A stretch of DNA of 7,277 nt from Desulfuromonadaceae bacterium UBA6124 (GCA_002423365.1 DIVU01000210.1:2145-9421); one strand, 5' to 3'. Counted from the first letter of the stretch, positions 1 through 5,300 are shown. Numbers and translations: made by a program. The notes: generated by a model from the sequence alone, not told the origin.

Positions 1-44
1 CCGGCGAGATCATCCTCGATAAAATCCTCGAACTCGTCTTCCAT
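1..44 (-). CDS. Unknown protein, N-terminal 14 residues only (runs off left edge)
   Basis: The minus strand has an ATG at 44-42 followed by an open frame to the edge, reading MEDEFEDFIEDDLA. A GGAGAG ribosome binding site lies a few bases upstream (about 47-53), which supports a genuine start. The visible N-terminus is very acidic (9 of the 14 residues are Asp or Glu). Nothing more can be said about family or function. A possible promoter and a palindrome lie immediately upstream. Confidence 0.6.
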   Translation of the reverse strand, partial: MEDEFEDFIEDDLA

Positions 45-63
45 ATTCTCTCCAGATAAGCAA

Positions 64-90
64 ATATCCCCTGAAGCTTCCAGGGGATAT
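64..90. repeat. Perfect 10-bp inverted repeat with 7-nt loop
   Basis: ATATCCCCTG (64-73) and CAGGGGATAT (81-90) are exact reverse complements around a 7-nt loop. The hairpin sits between the minus-strand gene ending at 152 and the minus-strand gene starting at 44. Read on the minus strand it is followed only by TTTG, so a rho-independent terminator is possible but weak. Its place just downstream of a possible -10 box also suits an operator or a 5'-UTR hairpin. The sequence alone does not decide. Confidence 0.75.
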
Positions 91-91
91 C

Positions 92-120
92 ACTATAACA
101 GAAAGCACCCGGCCTGGCAC
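92..120 (-). promoter_or_regulatory. Possible sigma-70 promoter for the left-edge gene
   Basis: On the minus strand GTGCCA (120-115) is separated by 17 nt from TATAGT (97-92), matching 4/6 and 5/6 of the -35 and -10 consensus. The start point would fall near 85, inside the palindrome at 64-90, leaving a leader of about 40 nt before the ATG at 44. This is a motif match only. Confidence 0.35.
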
Positions 121-151
121 TCTCTTCCTGCGCCCGAATCCTGGTGGCAGA

Positions 152-496
152 CTACTTCGGATGCACCCCCGCACGGATCATCCGCAGCACCTGGCGGCGG
201 AATTCGTCGGGCATCTCCTCCAGCTTTTCGGTGACCCGGTCTCCTTCGGCGAAACAGACCACCACCTTGTTCCCTTCCCGCTTTTCGTACAGGGGTTCGA
301 GCATCTGTCCCCGCTGCCAGCGAAAGGTATAGATTCCCGGCTTGATCCGGGTTTTGAGGAAATGCACGGCCTTGGTCGCGGCGAGCAGCTCTTCCCGTCG
401 CCGCTGCTCGATCCTTTCAAGATAAGGGATCAGCAACTGGGTCAGCAGAGCAAAAGCGACCGCCGTCAGCAGCAGGATAACCGGAAGAGAAATCAT
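152..496 (-). CDS. Small single-pass membrane protein of unknown function
   Basis: This is a 114-residue protein that I do not recognise. An N-terminal hydrophobic stretch (about residues 2-23) is a likely membrane anchor. It is followed by a charged, probably helical stretch rich in Glu and Arg (about 27-50) and a mixed region with an aromatic core (IKPGIYTFRW, 51-60). The tail is basic and amphipathic. The topology suggests an anchored cytoplasmic domain. I chose the ATG at 496 because AAGGGA lies 6 nt upstream and the hydrophobic segment then starts the protein. A TTG further upstream at 550 would add 18 hydrophilic residues and has no ribosome binding site. The gene is transcribed away from the lipoprotein gene at 795, and the next gene on the same strand starts 107 bp downstream. 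Confidence 0.75.
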   Translation of the reverse strand: MISLPVILLLTAVAFALLTQLLIPYLERIEQRRREELLAATKAVHFLKTRIKPGIYTFRWQRGQMLEPLYEKREGNKVVVCFAEGDRVTEKLEEMPDEFRRQVLRMIRAGVHPK

Positions 497-708
497 GGCA
501 GTTCCCTTGTCTTGGATGGACTCAACGGGTGGATCATCGAGGAATCCCAATGCAAGTGGCGCACCAGTTCTCTTTTCCGAAAGGTTTCAAAGGAGTCTCA
601 TCAAATGGCCACGGTGAAACGGCGATGGTCCATGCGGAGTGCCGAGGGGCCAAAACAAAATCGCAACCACCTGATTTAAAAGAATAAAAAAACACGAAAA
701 TATTCATC

Positions 709-736
709 TTGATTTTTTCACCAAAGGGCGTAATCT
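709..736 (+). promoter_or_regulatory. Weak candidate promoter for the small lipoprotein gene
   Basis: The 298 bp between the divergent genes (497-794) hold no convincing ORF or RNA. Bases 671-720 are notably AT-rich for this window. The best plus-strand match is TTGATT (709-714), a 16-nt spacer and TAATCT (731-736), which would give a leader of about 50 nt before the ATG at 795. TATGGT (753-758) and TACATT (758-763) are alternative -10 boxes without a good -35. Treat this as a guess. Confidence 0.2.
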
Positions 737-775
737 GCCGCGCCGTGCCAATTATGGTACATTATTCTCACAAAT

Positions 776-797
776 GGAGGCAAAAGTTAATTCTATG
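776..797 (+). promoter_or_regulatory. GGAGG ribosome binding site with unusually long spacing
   Basis: GGAGG at 776-780 is 14 nt from the ATG at 795, longer than the usual 5-9 nt. An in-frame ATG at 774 overlaps the GGAGG and has no ribosome binding site of its own. It would put seven extra residues with acidic Glu before the MKK signal peptide. The 795 start is therefore preferred, with possibly reduced translation. Confidence 0.55.
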
Positions 798-992
798 AAA
801 AAGACCGCTCTGACCCTCTGCCTGATGCTGGCCCTGTCCCTGACCGCTTGCAAAAAGCAGGAAGAAGCCGCTGCTCCCGCCGCCCCCGCCGTCGAGCAGA
901 CCGCTCCCGCTGCTCCCGCCACCGAGCAGGCCGCTCCCGCTGCTCCTGCCACCGAGCAGGCCGCTCCCGCCGCCCCGGCCGAGCACAAATAA
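795..992 (+). CDS. Small Ala/Pro-rich repeat lipoprotein
   Basis: This is a 65-residue predicted lipoprotein. Residues 1-18 form a classic signal peptide (MKK, then a Leu-rich core). The lipobox is LTAC with Cys19, so it should be lipidated by Lgt and cut by LspA, leaving a mature protein of only 47 residues. A short KKQEE linker follows. The rest is four 10-residue units (residues 26-35, 36-45, 46-55, 56-65) of the pattern xAPAAPATEQ; the last is degenerate and ends EHK. Such a tail should be extended and disordered, like a spacer or tether. Lys at +2 after the Cys does not look like an inner-membrane Asp retention signal, so outer-membrane sorting is likely in a Gram-negative. I know no function for it. 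It stands alone, with a hairpin 10 nt after the stop. Confidence 0.85.
   Translation: MKKTALTLCLMLALSLTACKKQEEAAAPAAPAVEQTAPAAPATEQAAPAAPATEQAAPAAPAEHK
870..989 (+). repeat. Four in-frame 30-bp tandem repeats inside the lipoprotein gene
   Basis: Units are 870-899, 900-929, 930-959 and 960-989. Units 2 and 3 differ at only two bases. Unit 1 differs from unit 2 at about six. Unit 4 keeps the first part but loses the ACC codon and ends in GAG CAC AAA. The near identity of the two central units suggests recent duplication by slippage or unequal recombination. Confidence 0.9.
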
Positions 993-1001
993 TGCCCCAA
1001 A

Positions 1002-1037
1002 CTTGGGCGGGCCGATGGCAACATCGGCCCGCCCAGG
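1002..1037. terminator. Strong GC hairpin between convergent genes
   Basis: A perfect 13-bp stem (1004-1016 with 1023-1035) closes a 6-nt loop, GGCAAC. It extends by a T-G wobble (1003/1036) and a C-G pair (1002/1037). It begins 10 nt after the lipoprotein stop and 28 nt past the stop of the convergent gene at 1065. Neither strand has a classic T run right after the stem: the plus side has GGAAAAATCCC and the minus side AGTTTGGGG. It may be a bidirectional pause/terminator or a 3'-end stabilising hairpin rather than a textbook intrinsic terminator. Confidence 0.65.
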
Positions 1038-1064
1038 AAAAATCCCACCCTTTGTTCTTCCCGC

Positions 1065-1502
1065 CTAATCCTTCCTTCGTTTCCAGAGTCCCGCCAGCAC
1101 AGCCGTCAGCAGCACCGCCAGCACGATACGGATGCCGAGGATCAACCAGGCATCGCCCCCGATGACAACAAAAATCAGGGTATCCTCGACCACCGCGTGA
1201 CAGGTGGCGAGAAAGAGTCCCATGAGAAAAAGTTCGCGGCGCGGCAGACGTTTCTGCTGGGCGACGCGGATAATAATCCCAGCACCATAGGCGATACCGA
1301 GAAAGATGCCGGTAAAAAGCGGCACCGCCGCCTCCCGGCCCAGGCCCATGCCGCGCATCAGCGGCTCGACGGCATCACCGATGCGACGGAAGACCGGCAG
1401 ATAGCGAAAGACCTCGAACAGGGTCACCAGCGGCACGATAATCAGCAGCAGCTTCAGCGCCAGTTGCGCGGCGCCGAGCAGGGCGGGATAGAGCACTTCC
1501 AT
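1065..1502 (-). CDS. Small membrane protein, Gate/nucleoside-recognition-like domain (second of pair)
   Basis: This is a 145-residue, strongly hydrophobic protein with probably four membrane segments (roughly residues 8-30, 58-80, 91-113, 118-139). The stretch GLGREAAVPLFTGIFLGIAY (53-72), then a polar loop and ATCHAVVEDTLIF (99-111), resembles the Gate domain (Pfam PF07670, found in SpmA/SpmB, FeoB and nucleoside transporters). That resemblance is recognised by eye. The protein is essentially a single such domain ending in a positively charged KRRKD tail. The ATG at 1502 overlaps the upstream stop by one base (TGATG), so translation is probably coupled; upstream in-frame starts would lie deep inside the preceding gene. 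The paired neighbour at 1502-1951 carries the same kind of domain. The substrate is unknown. Confidence 0.8.
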   Translation of the reverse strand: MEVLYPALLGAAQLALKLLLIIVPLVTLFEVFRYLPVFRRIGDAVEPLMRGMGLGREAAVPLFTGIFLGIAYGAGIIIRVAQQKRLPRRELFLMGLFLATCHAVVEDTLIFVVIGGDAWLILGIRIVLAVLLTAVLAGLWKRRKD

Positions 1503-1951
1503 CAGCCCACCCCCAGCGCCCGCAGCCCGAGCAGCAGCCAACCGGCCAGGGCGGCGATGAGCAGTCGGCAGAGGGTTAGCACGCCCCCCCGGGTGCCGGT
1601 GCCGCGCAGCACGGCGCCTTCGACCAGCAGATTATGGGCGATACCCATCATCAGGCCACACTGGGTCACCTGCCAGGGGGTGAGATCGAGGGGGGCCATG
1701 ACCGCAATGGCGGCGTAGAGATTGAGCAGAAAAGCGGCGACAAAGGCAAAGGCGGCCTCACCGGGGAGGCCGAAGAGCCCCATCATTGGAGCAAAAAAGG
1801 CGCCGAGCCAGGCGATGACCGGAGTCTGTTTGAGCAGATCGACCAGTACGTAGAGCGGCAGCACGTACTTGCAGAGCTTGAGAGCCGTCTGCACGCCGCC
1901 GCTCAAGCCGGTGCGGAGGCGCGTGGGGAGGTCGGGAACGGCTTCGTTCAT
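1502..1951 (-). CDS. Small membrane protein, Gate/nucleoside-recognition-like domain (first of pair)
   Basis: This is a 149-residue protein with a short hydrophilic N-terminus and about four membrane segments (roughly 24-42, 64-86, 96-116, 124-145). GLPGEAAFAFVAAFLLNLYA (61-80) and GIAHNLLVEGAVL (103-115) match the style of the Gate domain. The His-x4-Glu here (His106, Glu111) parallels His102 and Glu106/Asp107 in the downstream protein, so the two are probably distant paralogues or matching halves. Its ATG at 1951 overlaps the sppA stop by four bases (ATGA), and its own stop overlaps the next start. SpmA and SpmB of spore formers are likewise a pair of adjacent Gate proteins, but both are somewhat longer. 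A sporulation role is not implied here. Function and ligand are unknown. Confidence 0.8.
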   Translation of the reverse strand: MNEAVPDLPTRLRTGLSGGVQTALKLCKYVLPLYVLVDLLKQTPVIAWLGAFFAPMMGLFGLPGEAAFAFVAAFLLNLYAAIAVMAPLDLTPWQVTQCGLMMGIAHNLLVEGAVLRGTGTRGGVLTLCRLLIAALAGWLLLGLRALGVG

Positions 1952-2892
1952 GGCGCGTACTGATAGCGGAAGCTGGGCAGAAGCGCTTCGCCGGAGAGCC
2001 CGTCGAGCAGCGCCGCCGCCTGGGCCAGGGGGGCGCCGGCCGCGTAGATGTTTTCGGCGTAGGCGCCGGGACGCCGATAGATCACCACCCGCGCCTCTTC
2101 GACCCCGGCCAGGGAGCGCAGGTGCGCCAAGGCGTCTTCCAGGTAACCGACCTCGTCGACGATGCGCAGGCCCTTAGCCCCGGTTGCGTCGAAAACCCCG
2201 CCACGCCCGAGCTGCTTGAGGGTACAGGGGCTGAGATCGCGGTTCTCTTCGATCAGACGGAGAAAGCGCTGATGGAACCGGTCGGTGATCCCCTGCATCA
2301 GGGCGATTTCCTCCGGTTCGCTGGGGCGCAGCGGCGACCAGAAATCCTTGAGCGGGCCGCTCTTCACCGTCTCTTCCTCGACTCCCCACTTGTCGAGCAG
2401 TCCGGCGATATTGAACTTGAAGGTGATGACGCCGACGCCGCCGACCAGGGCGGTGGGATGCGCGACGATGGCGTCGGCGGCCAGGGCCGCGTAGTAACCG
2501 CCGGAGAGGGCCTTGTCCATGACGCAGGCGACGACCGGCACCCCCTTCTTTTCGCCGAAGCGTTTCAGTTCATGGTAGAGGATATCGCTCGCCGTCACCG
2601 AACCGCCGCCGCTGTCGATGCGGACCAAGAGCCCGACCACGGCGGGATCTTTCAGCGCCAGACGTAACTCCTCCTTCAGCCGGGGGATCAGCGGCGGCTC
2701 CTTGGAGAAACGCTCCAGCCCCACCGGCGCCAGGGAGATCAGACCGCTGATATCAACCATCGCCAGCTTGGCCCGGCCGGACCCCTCCACCACCTGTTCC
2801 CGTACCCCCTGCACCGGGGCCGAAAGGGGCACCTTCACGAAAGCACAACCTCCCAGCAGCAACAGGCCAAACAGCAGCCCCCATCTCTCCAT
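1948..2892 (-). CDS. sppA: Signal peptide peptidase SppA, 36K type, predicted lipoprotein
   Basis: This is a 314-residue serine protease of family S49, the class that degrades cleaved signal peptides and membrane protein fragments. Residues 1-15 are a lipoprotein signal peptide with lipobox LGGC (Cys16), so the enzyme should be lipid-anchored with its catalytic part outside the cytoplasm. The fold markers are in order: VDISGLIS (46-53), the oxyanion-type RIDSGGGSV (91-99), the nucleophile segment KALSGGYYAALAAD with Ser130, and VKSGPLKDFWSP with the proposed general base Lys182. The Ser-Lys spacing of 52 equals that of the short Bacillus subtilis SppA (Ser147/Lys199). The length fits the short, single-domain form, not the 618-residue E. 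coli enzyme. The start is supported by GGAGG 8 nt upstream (2901-2905). It is the first gene of a three-gene overlapping operon and is divergent from lpxH. Confidence 0.93.
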   Translation of the reverse strand: MERWGLLFGLLLLGGCAFVKVPLSAPVQGVREQVVEGSGRAKLAMVDISGLISLAPVGLERFSKEPPLIPRLKEELRLALKDPAVVGLLVRIDSGGGSVTASDILYHELKRFGEKKGVPVVACVMDKALSGGYYAALAADAIVAHPTALVGGVGVITFKFNIAGLLDKWGVEEETVKSGPLKDFWSPLRPSEPEEIALMQGITDRFHQRFLRLIEENRDLSPCTLKQLGRGGVFDATGAKGLRIVDEVGYLEDALAHLRSLAGVEEARVVIYRRPGAYAENIYAAGAPLAQAAALLDGLSGEALLPSFRYQYAP

Positions 2893-2916
2893 GAAATCTC
2901 CCTCCCCTTCCGTCAG

Positions 2917-2946
2917 TTGACTTTACCCGTGCGCCTCTTCTATAGT
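2917..2946 (+). promoter_or_regulatory. Near-consensus sigma-70 promoter directly in front of lpxH
   Basis: TTGACT (2917-2922) and TATAGT (2941-2946) each match the consensus at 5 of 6 positions, with an 18-nt spacer. The transcription start expected 7-8 nt after the -10 is at 2953-2954, and the A of the lpxH ATG is 2954. No Shine-Dalgarno sequence precedes the ATG. The transcript is therefore predicted to be leaderless or nearly so. Confidence 0.65.
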
Positions 2947-2953
2947 GCCCGCC

Positions 2954-3676
2954 ATGAGAGATCTGTTCATCGCCGATGCCCATCTGCTCGACCCGAGGGA
3001 CGCCAATTACCGGCTTCTGCTCGAATTTCTCCGTGCCCAGCGGGGACGGGTGCGCACCCTGGTGCTGCTCGGCGATATCTTCGAATTCTGGATCGGCTAT
3101 CGCTTTTGCGTCTTTTCGGCCTATGTGCCGCTGCTCGAAGCACTGCGCGAGCTGCGGGAGGCGGGAACGCGCATCGTCTATGTGGAAGGCAACCACGACT
3201 TCCATCTCGGCCCCTATTTCGCCGAAACCCTGGGCTGCGAAATCCTCCCCGACGGCGGCGTCATCGAGCTCGACGATTGGAAAATCCATATCAGTCACGG
3301 CGACCTGATCGATCCCGCCGACCGGGGCTATCGCCTGCTGCGGCGCTTTCTGCGCAGCCGCTTCCTGCGCCTTCTCGCCGCCAACCTGCCGCCGGATTGG
3401 GCCTGGGCCATCGCCCGCTGGGCCGGCAATCTCAGCCGCCGCTCCCGGCCCTCCTCCCCGCGCCGCGAAGCGCCGATGCCCCTGCTTGAAGAGCACGCAC
3501 GCCGCCAGTTCGCGAGTGGTTGCCAAGCGGTCGTCACTGGTCATTTCCACGCCCCCGCGCGCCGCGATTTTGACGACCGGGTTCTCATCGCCCTCGGCGA
3601 CTGGATCGACCAGTATTCCTACGCGGTCTTCACGGACGGCGAATTCTCCCTCGCCAAATTTTCCTCGGAATCCTGA
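2954..3676 (+). CDS. lpxH: UDP-2,3-diacylglucosamine hydrolase, LpxH family
   Basis: This is a 240-residue calcineurin-like metallophosphoesterase, expected to remove UMP from UDP-2,3-diacylglucosamine to give lipid X in lipid A synthesis, at the cytoplasmic face of the inner membrane. Predicted metal ligands appear at almost the E. coli positions: Asp8 and His10 (IADAH), Asp41 (LLGDIFEFWIG), Asn80 (EGNHDF), His115 (SHGD), and His197 and His199 (TGHFH). LGDW and the aromatic C-terminal part are also family-like. Because Asp8/His10 are essential, translation must start at or before 2954. A GTG at 2945 lies in the -10 box, so ATG 2954 is chosen. The motif is GNHD, while classical LpxH has GNRD, so an LpxH-like relative or another phosphoesterase remains possible. 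The 3' 58 bp overlap the convergent gene. Confidence 0.85.
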   Translation: MRDLFIADAHLLDPRDANYRLLLEFLRAQRGRVRTLVLLGDIFEFWIGYRFCVFSAYVPLLEALRELREAGTRIVYVEGNHDFHLGPYFAETLGCEILPDGGVIELDDWKIHISHGDLIDPADRGYRLLRRFLRSRFLRLLAANLPPDWAWAIARWAGNLSRRSRPSSPRREAPMPLLEEHARRQFASGCQAVVTGHFHAPARRDFDDRVLIALGDWIDQYSYAVFTDGEFSLAKFSSES

Positions 3677-5034
3677 ACCTTCCCCTCCCCCCGCCGCTCC
3701 TGCAAGCGCCCCACCAGCGTCCGTAGGGTCAGACCGGCCAAGGCCTCGCGCCCAGCCGCGTCGATGGTTTCCTCAATCTCCCGCACCAGTTCCCGCTCCG
3801 GCGTCTTGCGCAACCGGGTATAGCGGGCGCCGTCCGCCTTCAGCCCCTGCAACAGCCCATGCACCGTCAGGGTATCGAGAGCGCACCCTGGCTGGTAGGA
3901 CGGGCCGCCGGATCTGCCGTCGCGCACTTCGCTGAGAAAACCGAGGCGGGTCAAGTGAACGAGAATGTCCTGGGCCAGTCGTGGGGGCAGATTGATGTGA
4001 GCGGCGATTCGGGCCAGATCCCAGGGTTTTTCGCCACGATAGAAGTTTTCGGCGATCACCAGCATGGCGGTCAGGGAAACCAGCTCGCGGCTGGCGAAAT
4101 TAACCTCGGGGCCGCGGATATCGCTGGAAGCCCGCCGCAGATTTTGCCAGGCGTAACTGACTTCAACGCCGAGCAGCACGATCAGCCAGCTCACGTAGAG
4201 CCAGACCATGAAGATCGGCAACGCCGCCATGGTGCCGTAAATGGCGTTGTAGCGCCCGACCCCGACCTGGAAATGGACATAGCCCCACTGTGCCAGCTGC
4301 CAGAGGGTGCCGCCAAGTATCCCGCCGACCAAGGCCGCCGAGGGATTGACCCGGGTATTGGGCATAAAGATGTAGAGGACGGTGAAGGTGATCCACATGC
4401 CGACATAGGGGATCGACTTGAAGAGCAGGGGGACCAGCGGCCCCAGGTAGCTGTTCTCCCGCAGGTGGGCGATGAGATCGTTGCTGGCCAGGGAAGAGGT
4501 CATAGAGATGGCCGCCAGCACAAAGATCGGGCCGATGGTGACGACGGAAAAGTAATCGGAAAAGCGCCGCAGCAGCGGCCGGGTTTCATCGACCCCCCAG
4601 ATGTAATTGAAACTCTTTTCGATATTGGAAAGGAGCGTGAGCACCGTCATCACCAGGGCGGCGAGACCCATCACCCCGAGTCGGGCGACGTTGGTGTTGT
4701 CGATGTAATGGAGGATCTGGGCGACGACATCCTCGGTCCCCGGGGCGAGGTTGTTGAGGATCAACGGTTCGAGAGTGTTCTGTACGCCGAAGCCCTTGAG
4801 CACCGCGAACATCAGGGCCAAGAGCGGAACGACGGACAAGAGTGTGGCGAAAGTCAGGGCCGAGGCACGCAGCATGCAGTGGTCGGCGAAAAATCCCTGA
4901 AGGGCGGCGATCACCACCCGCGCCTGACGCACCAGCAAGGCGCGGGGACGGGAAAGACTCTCCGCTTCCATGCGCCAGAGATCCTCTTCAAGAAAGGTAC
5001 GGACTCTTTTCCGACCCTCAACGATCAACGACAT
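3619..5034 (-). CDS. YihY/BrkB-family membrane protein with C-terminal winged-helix-like region
   Basis: This is a 471-residue inner-membrane protein. Residues about 48-300 are the YihY/virulence factor BrkB domain (Pfam PF03631): the segment beginning at RASALTFATLLSVVP (56-70), the NIEKSFNYIWGV motif (137-148), and the VGVGRYNAIYGTMAALPIFM signature (257-276), with about six membrane segments. Residues about 315-395 look like a winged helix (SLTAMLVIAENFY, then LARIAAHINLPPRLAQDIL), seen in longer family members. A charged tail follows. The older label of ribonuclease BN for YihY is not supported, and the true function is unknown. The ATG at 5034 is chosen because GGAGG (5039-5043) precedes it and the frame above it runs into the intergenic repeat. 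The last 18-19 residues are encoded antisense to the lpxH 3' end. Confidence 0.9.
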   Translation of the reverse strand: MSLIVEGRKRVRTFLEEDLWRMEAESLSRPRALLVRQARVVIAALQGFFADHCMLRASALTFATLLSVVPLLALMFAVLKGFGVQNTLEPLILNNLAPGTEDVVAQILHYIDNTNVARLGVMGLAALVMTVLTLLSNIEKSFNYIWGVDETRPLLRRFSDYFSVVTIGPIFVLAAISMTSSLASNDLIAHLRENSYLGPLVPLLFKSIPYVGMWITFTVLYIFMPNTRVNPSAALVGGILGGTLWQLAQWGYVHFQVGVGRYNAIYGTMAALPIFMVWLYVSWLIVLLGVEVSYAWQNLRRASSDIRGPEVNFASRELVSLTAMLVIAENFYRGEKPWDLARIAAHINLPPRLAQDILVHLTRLGFLSEVRDGRSGGPSYQPGCALDTLTVHGLLQGLKADGARYTRLRKTPERELVREIEETIDAAGREALAGLTLRTLVGRLQERRGEGKVQDSEENLARENSPSVKTA

Positions 5035-5138
5035 GCAACCTCCGTGGCAACTGCCTGGGGAATAGAGCAGAAAAGGCCGCACCACAGAGGTACCGAGAAC
5101 GCAGAGGAAAAACAAAGAGATTAAACCCAATAAACCCG

Positions 5139-5174
5139 AAAGAAAATCTCCTCCTGAGGGACAAGATTTTCTTT
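5139..5174. repeat. Inner 11-bp perfect inverted repeat, AT-rich
   Basis: AAAGAAAATCT (5139-5149) pairs with AGATTTTCTTT (5164-5174) around a 14-nt loop. On the plus strand the right arm is followed by TTC, giving a pyrimidine-rich end; on the minus strand it runs into CGGGTTTATT. It could act as a weak terminator after the cysteine-cluster gene on the minus strand, but it may just be the tip of the larger foldback element. Confidence 0.6.
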
Positions 5175-5191
5175 TTCATCAAGGTTTTGAC

Positions 5192-5226
5192 TTCTCTGTG
5201 TCCTCTGTGTCCTCTGTGTCTCTGTG
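5192..5226. repeat. 9-bp tandem repeat in the right arm
   Basis: Successive units are TTCTCTGTG (5192-5200), TCCTCTGTG (5201-5209), TCCTCTGTG (5210-5218) and a shortened TCTCTGTG (5219-5226). The array forms the right arm of the foldback element. Its reading frames produce short low-complexity peptides (DTEDTED, or LCPLCPLC on the other strand) that are not real proteins. Confidence 0.85.
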
Positions 5227-5300
5227 GTGAAAATCAGCCCTTTTGAGACTCATCCATTCTGTCAATAAAGACGACTTAAACAACTGAACAATAATGTTTT

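Larger units (their letters stand above)
5080..5229. repeat. 150-bp foldback element with CACAGAG-type arms
   Basis: Between the genes at 5034 and 5301 (266 bp without a gene), CACCACAGAG (5080-5089) is mirrored exactly by CTCTGTGGTG (5220-5229). The left arm continues as imperfect CACAGAG-like units to about 5107. The right arm is a run of 9-bp TCCTCTGTG units (5192-5226). An inner 11-bp perfect inverted repeat lies at 5139-5149/5164-5174. Sequences of this CACAGAG type are familiar as dispersed intergenic repeats in many environmental bacteria. Their function is not known to me. Confidence 0.75.

Noticed and set aside
497..550. N-terminal extension of the small membrane protein from a TTG at 550
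   Set aside because: No ribosome binding site precedes the TTG, and the extension places 18 polar residues before the membrane segment.
570..610. Hammerhead-like GATGAG...GAAA core on the minus strand
   Set aside because: The sequence between the two core pieces cannot form stem II, and the leading base does not fit the consensus CUGAUGA.
161..679. Plus-strand open frame opposite the small membrane protein gene
   Set aside because: The minus-strand gene has a ribosome binding site and a clean membrane anchor; the plus frame has neither.
731..752. Possible sigma-54 promoter on the minus strand (TGGCAC at 750-745)
   Set aside because: The -24-like TGGCAC is present, but the -12 element at the required spacing reads GGCA, not TTGC.
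870..989. CRISPR-like array
   Set aside because: The 30-bp repeats are directly adjacent with no spacers and keep the reading frame of a lipoprotein.
752..1048. Minus-strand frame with AGAAGAACSV repeats opposite the lipoprotein gene
   Set aside because: The repeats simply reflect the 30-bp DNA repeats. The plus strand has a signal peptide and lipobox and fits the hairpin downstream.
2945..2953. GTG start for lpxH at 2945
   Set aside because: The GTG lies within the -10 box region and upstream of the expected transcription start. The ATG at 2954 gives metal ligand positions equal to E. coli LpxH.
2753..3550. Minus-strand open frame (265 codons) opposite lpxH and the start of sppA
   Set aside because: Low-complexity composition, no start signals, and it covers two genes with clear catalytic motifs.
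3859..5124. Long plus-strand open frame (421 codons) opposite the BrkB-family gene
   Set aside because: It is very rich in Asp, Gly, His and Gln, has no ribosome binding site or family features, runs into the repeat element, and mirrors a well-supported membrane protein gene.
4842..5246. Plus-strand frame ending in LCPLCPLCLCGE
   Set aside because: The cysteine-rich ending is the translated CTCTGTG tandem repeat, a common source of false proteins.
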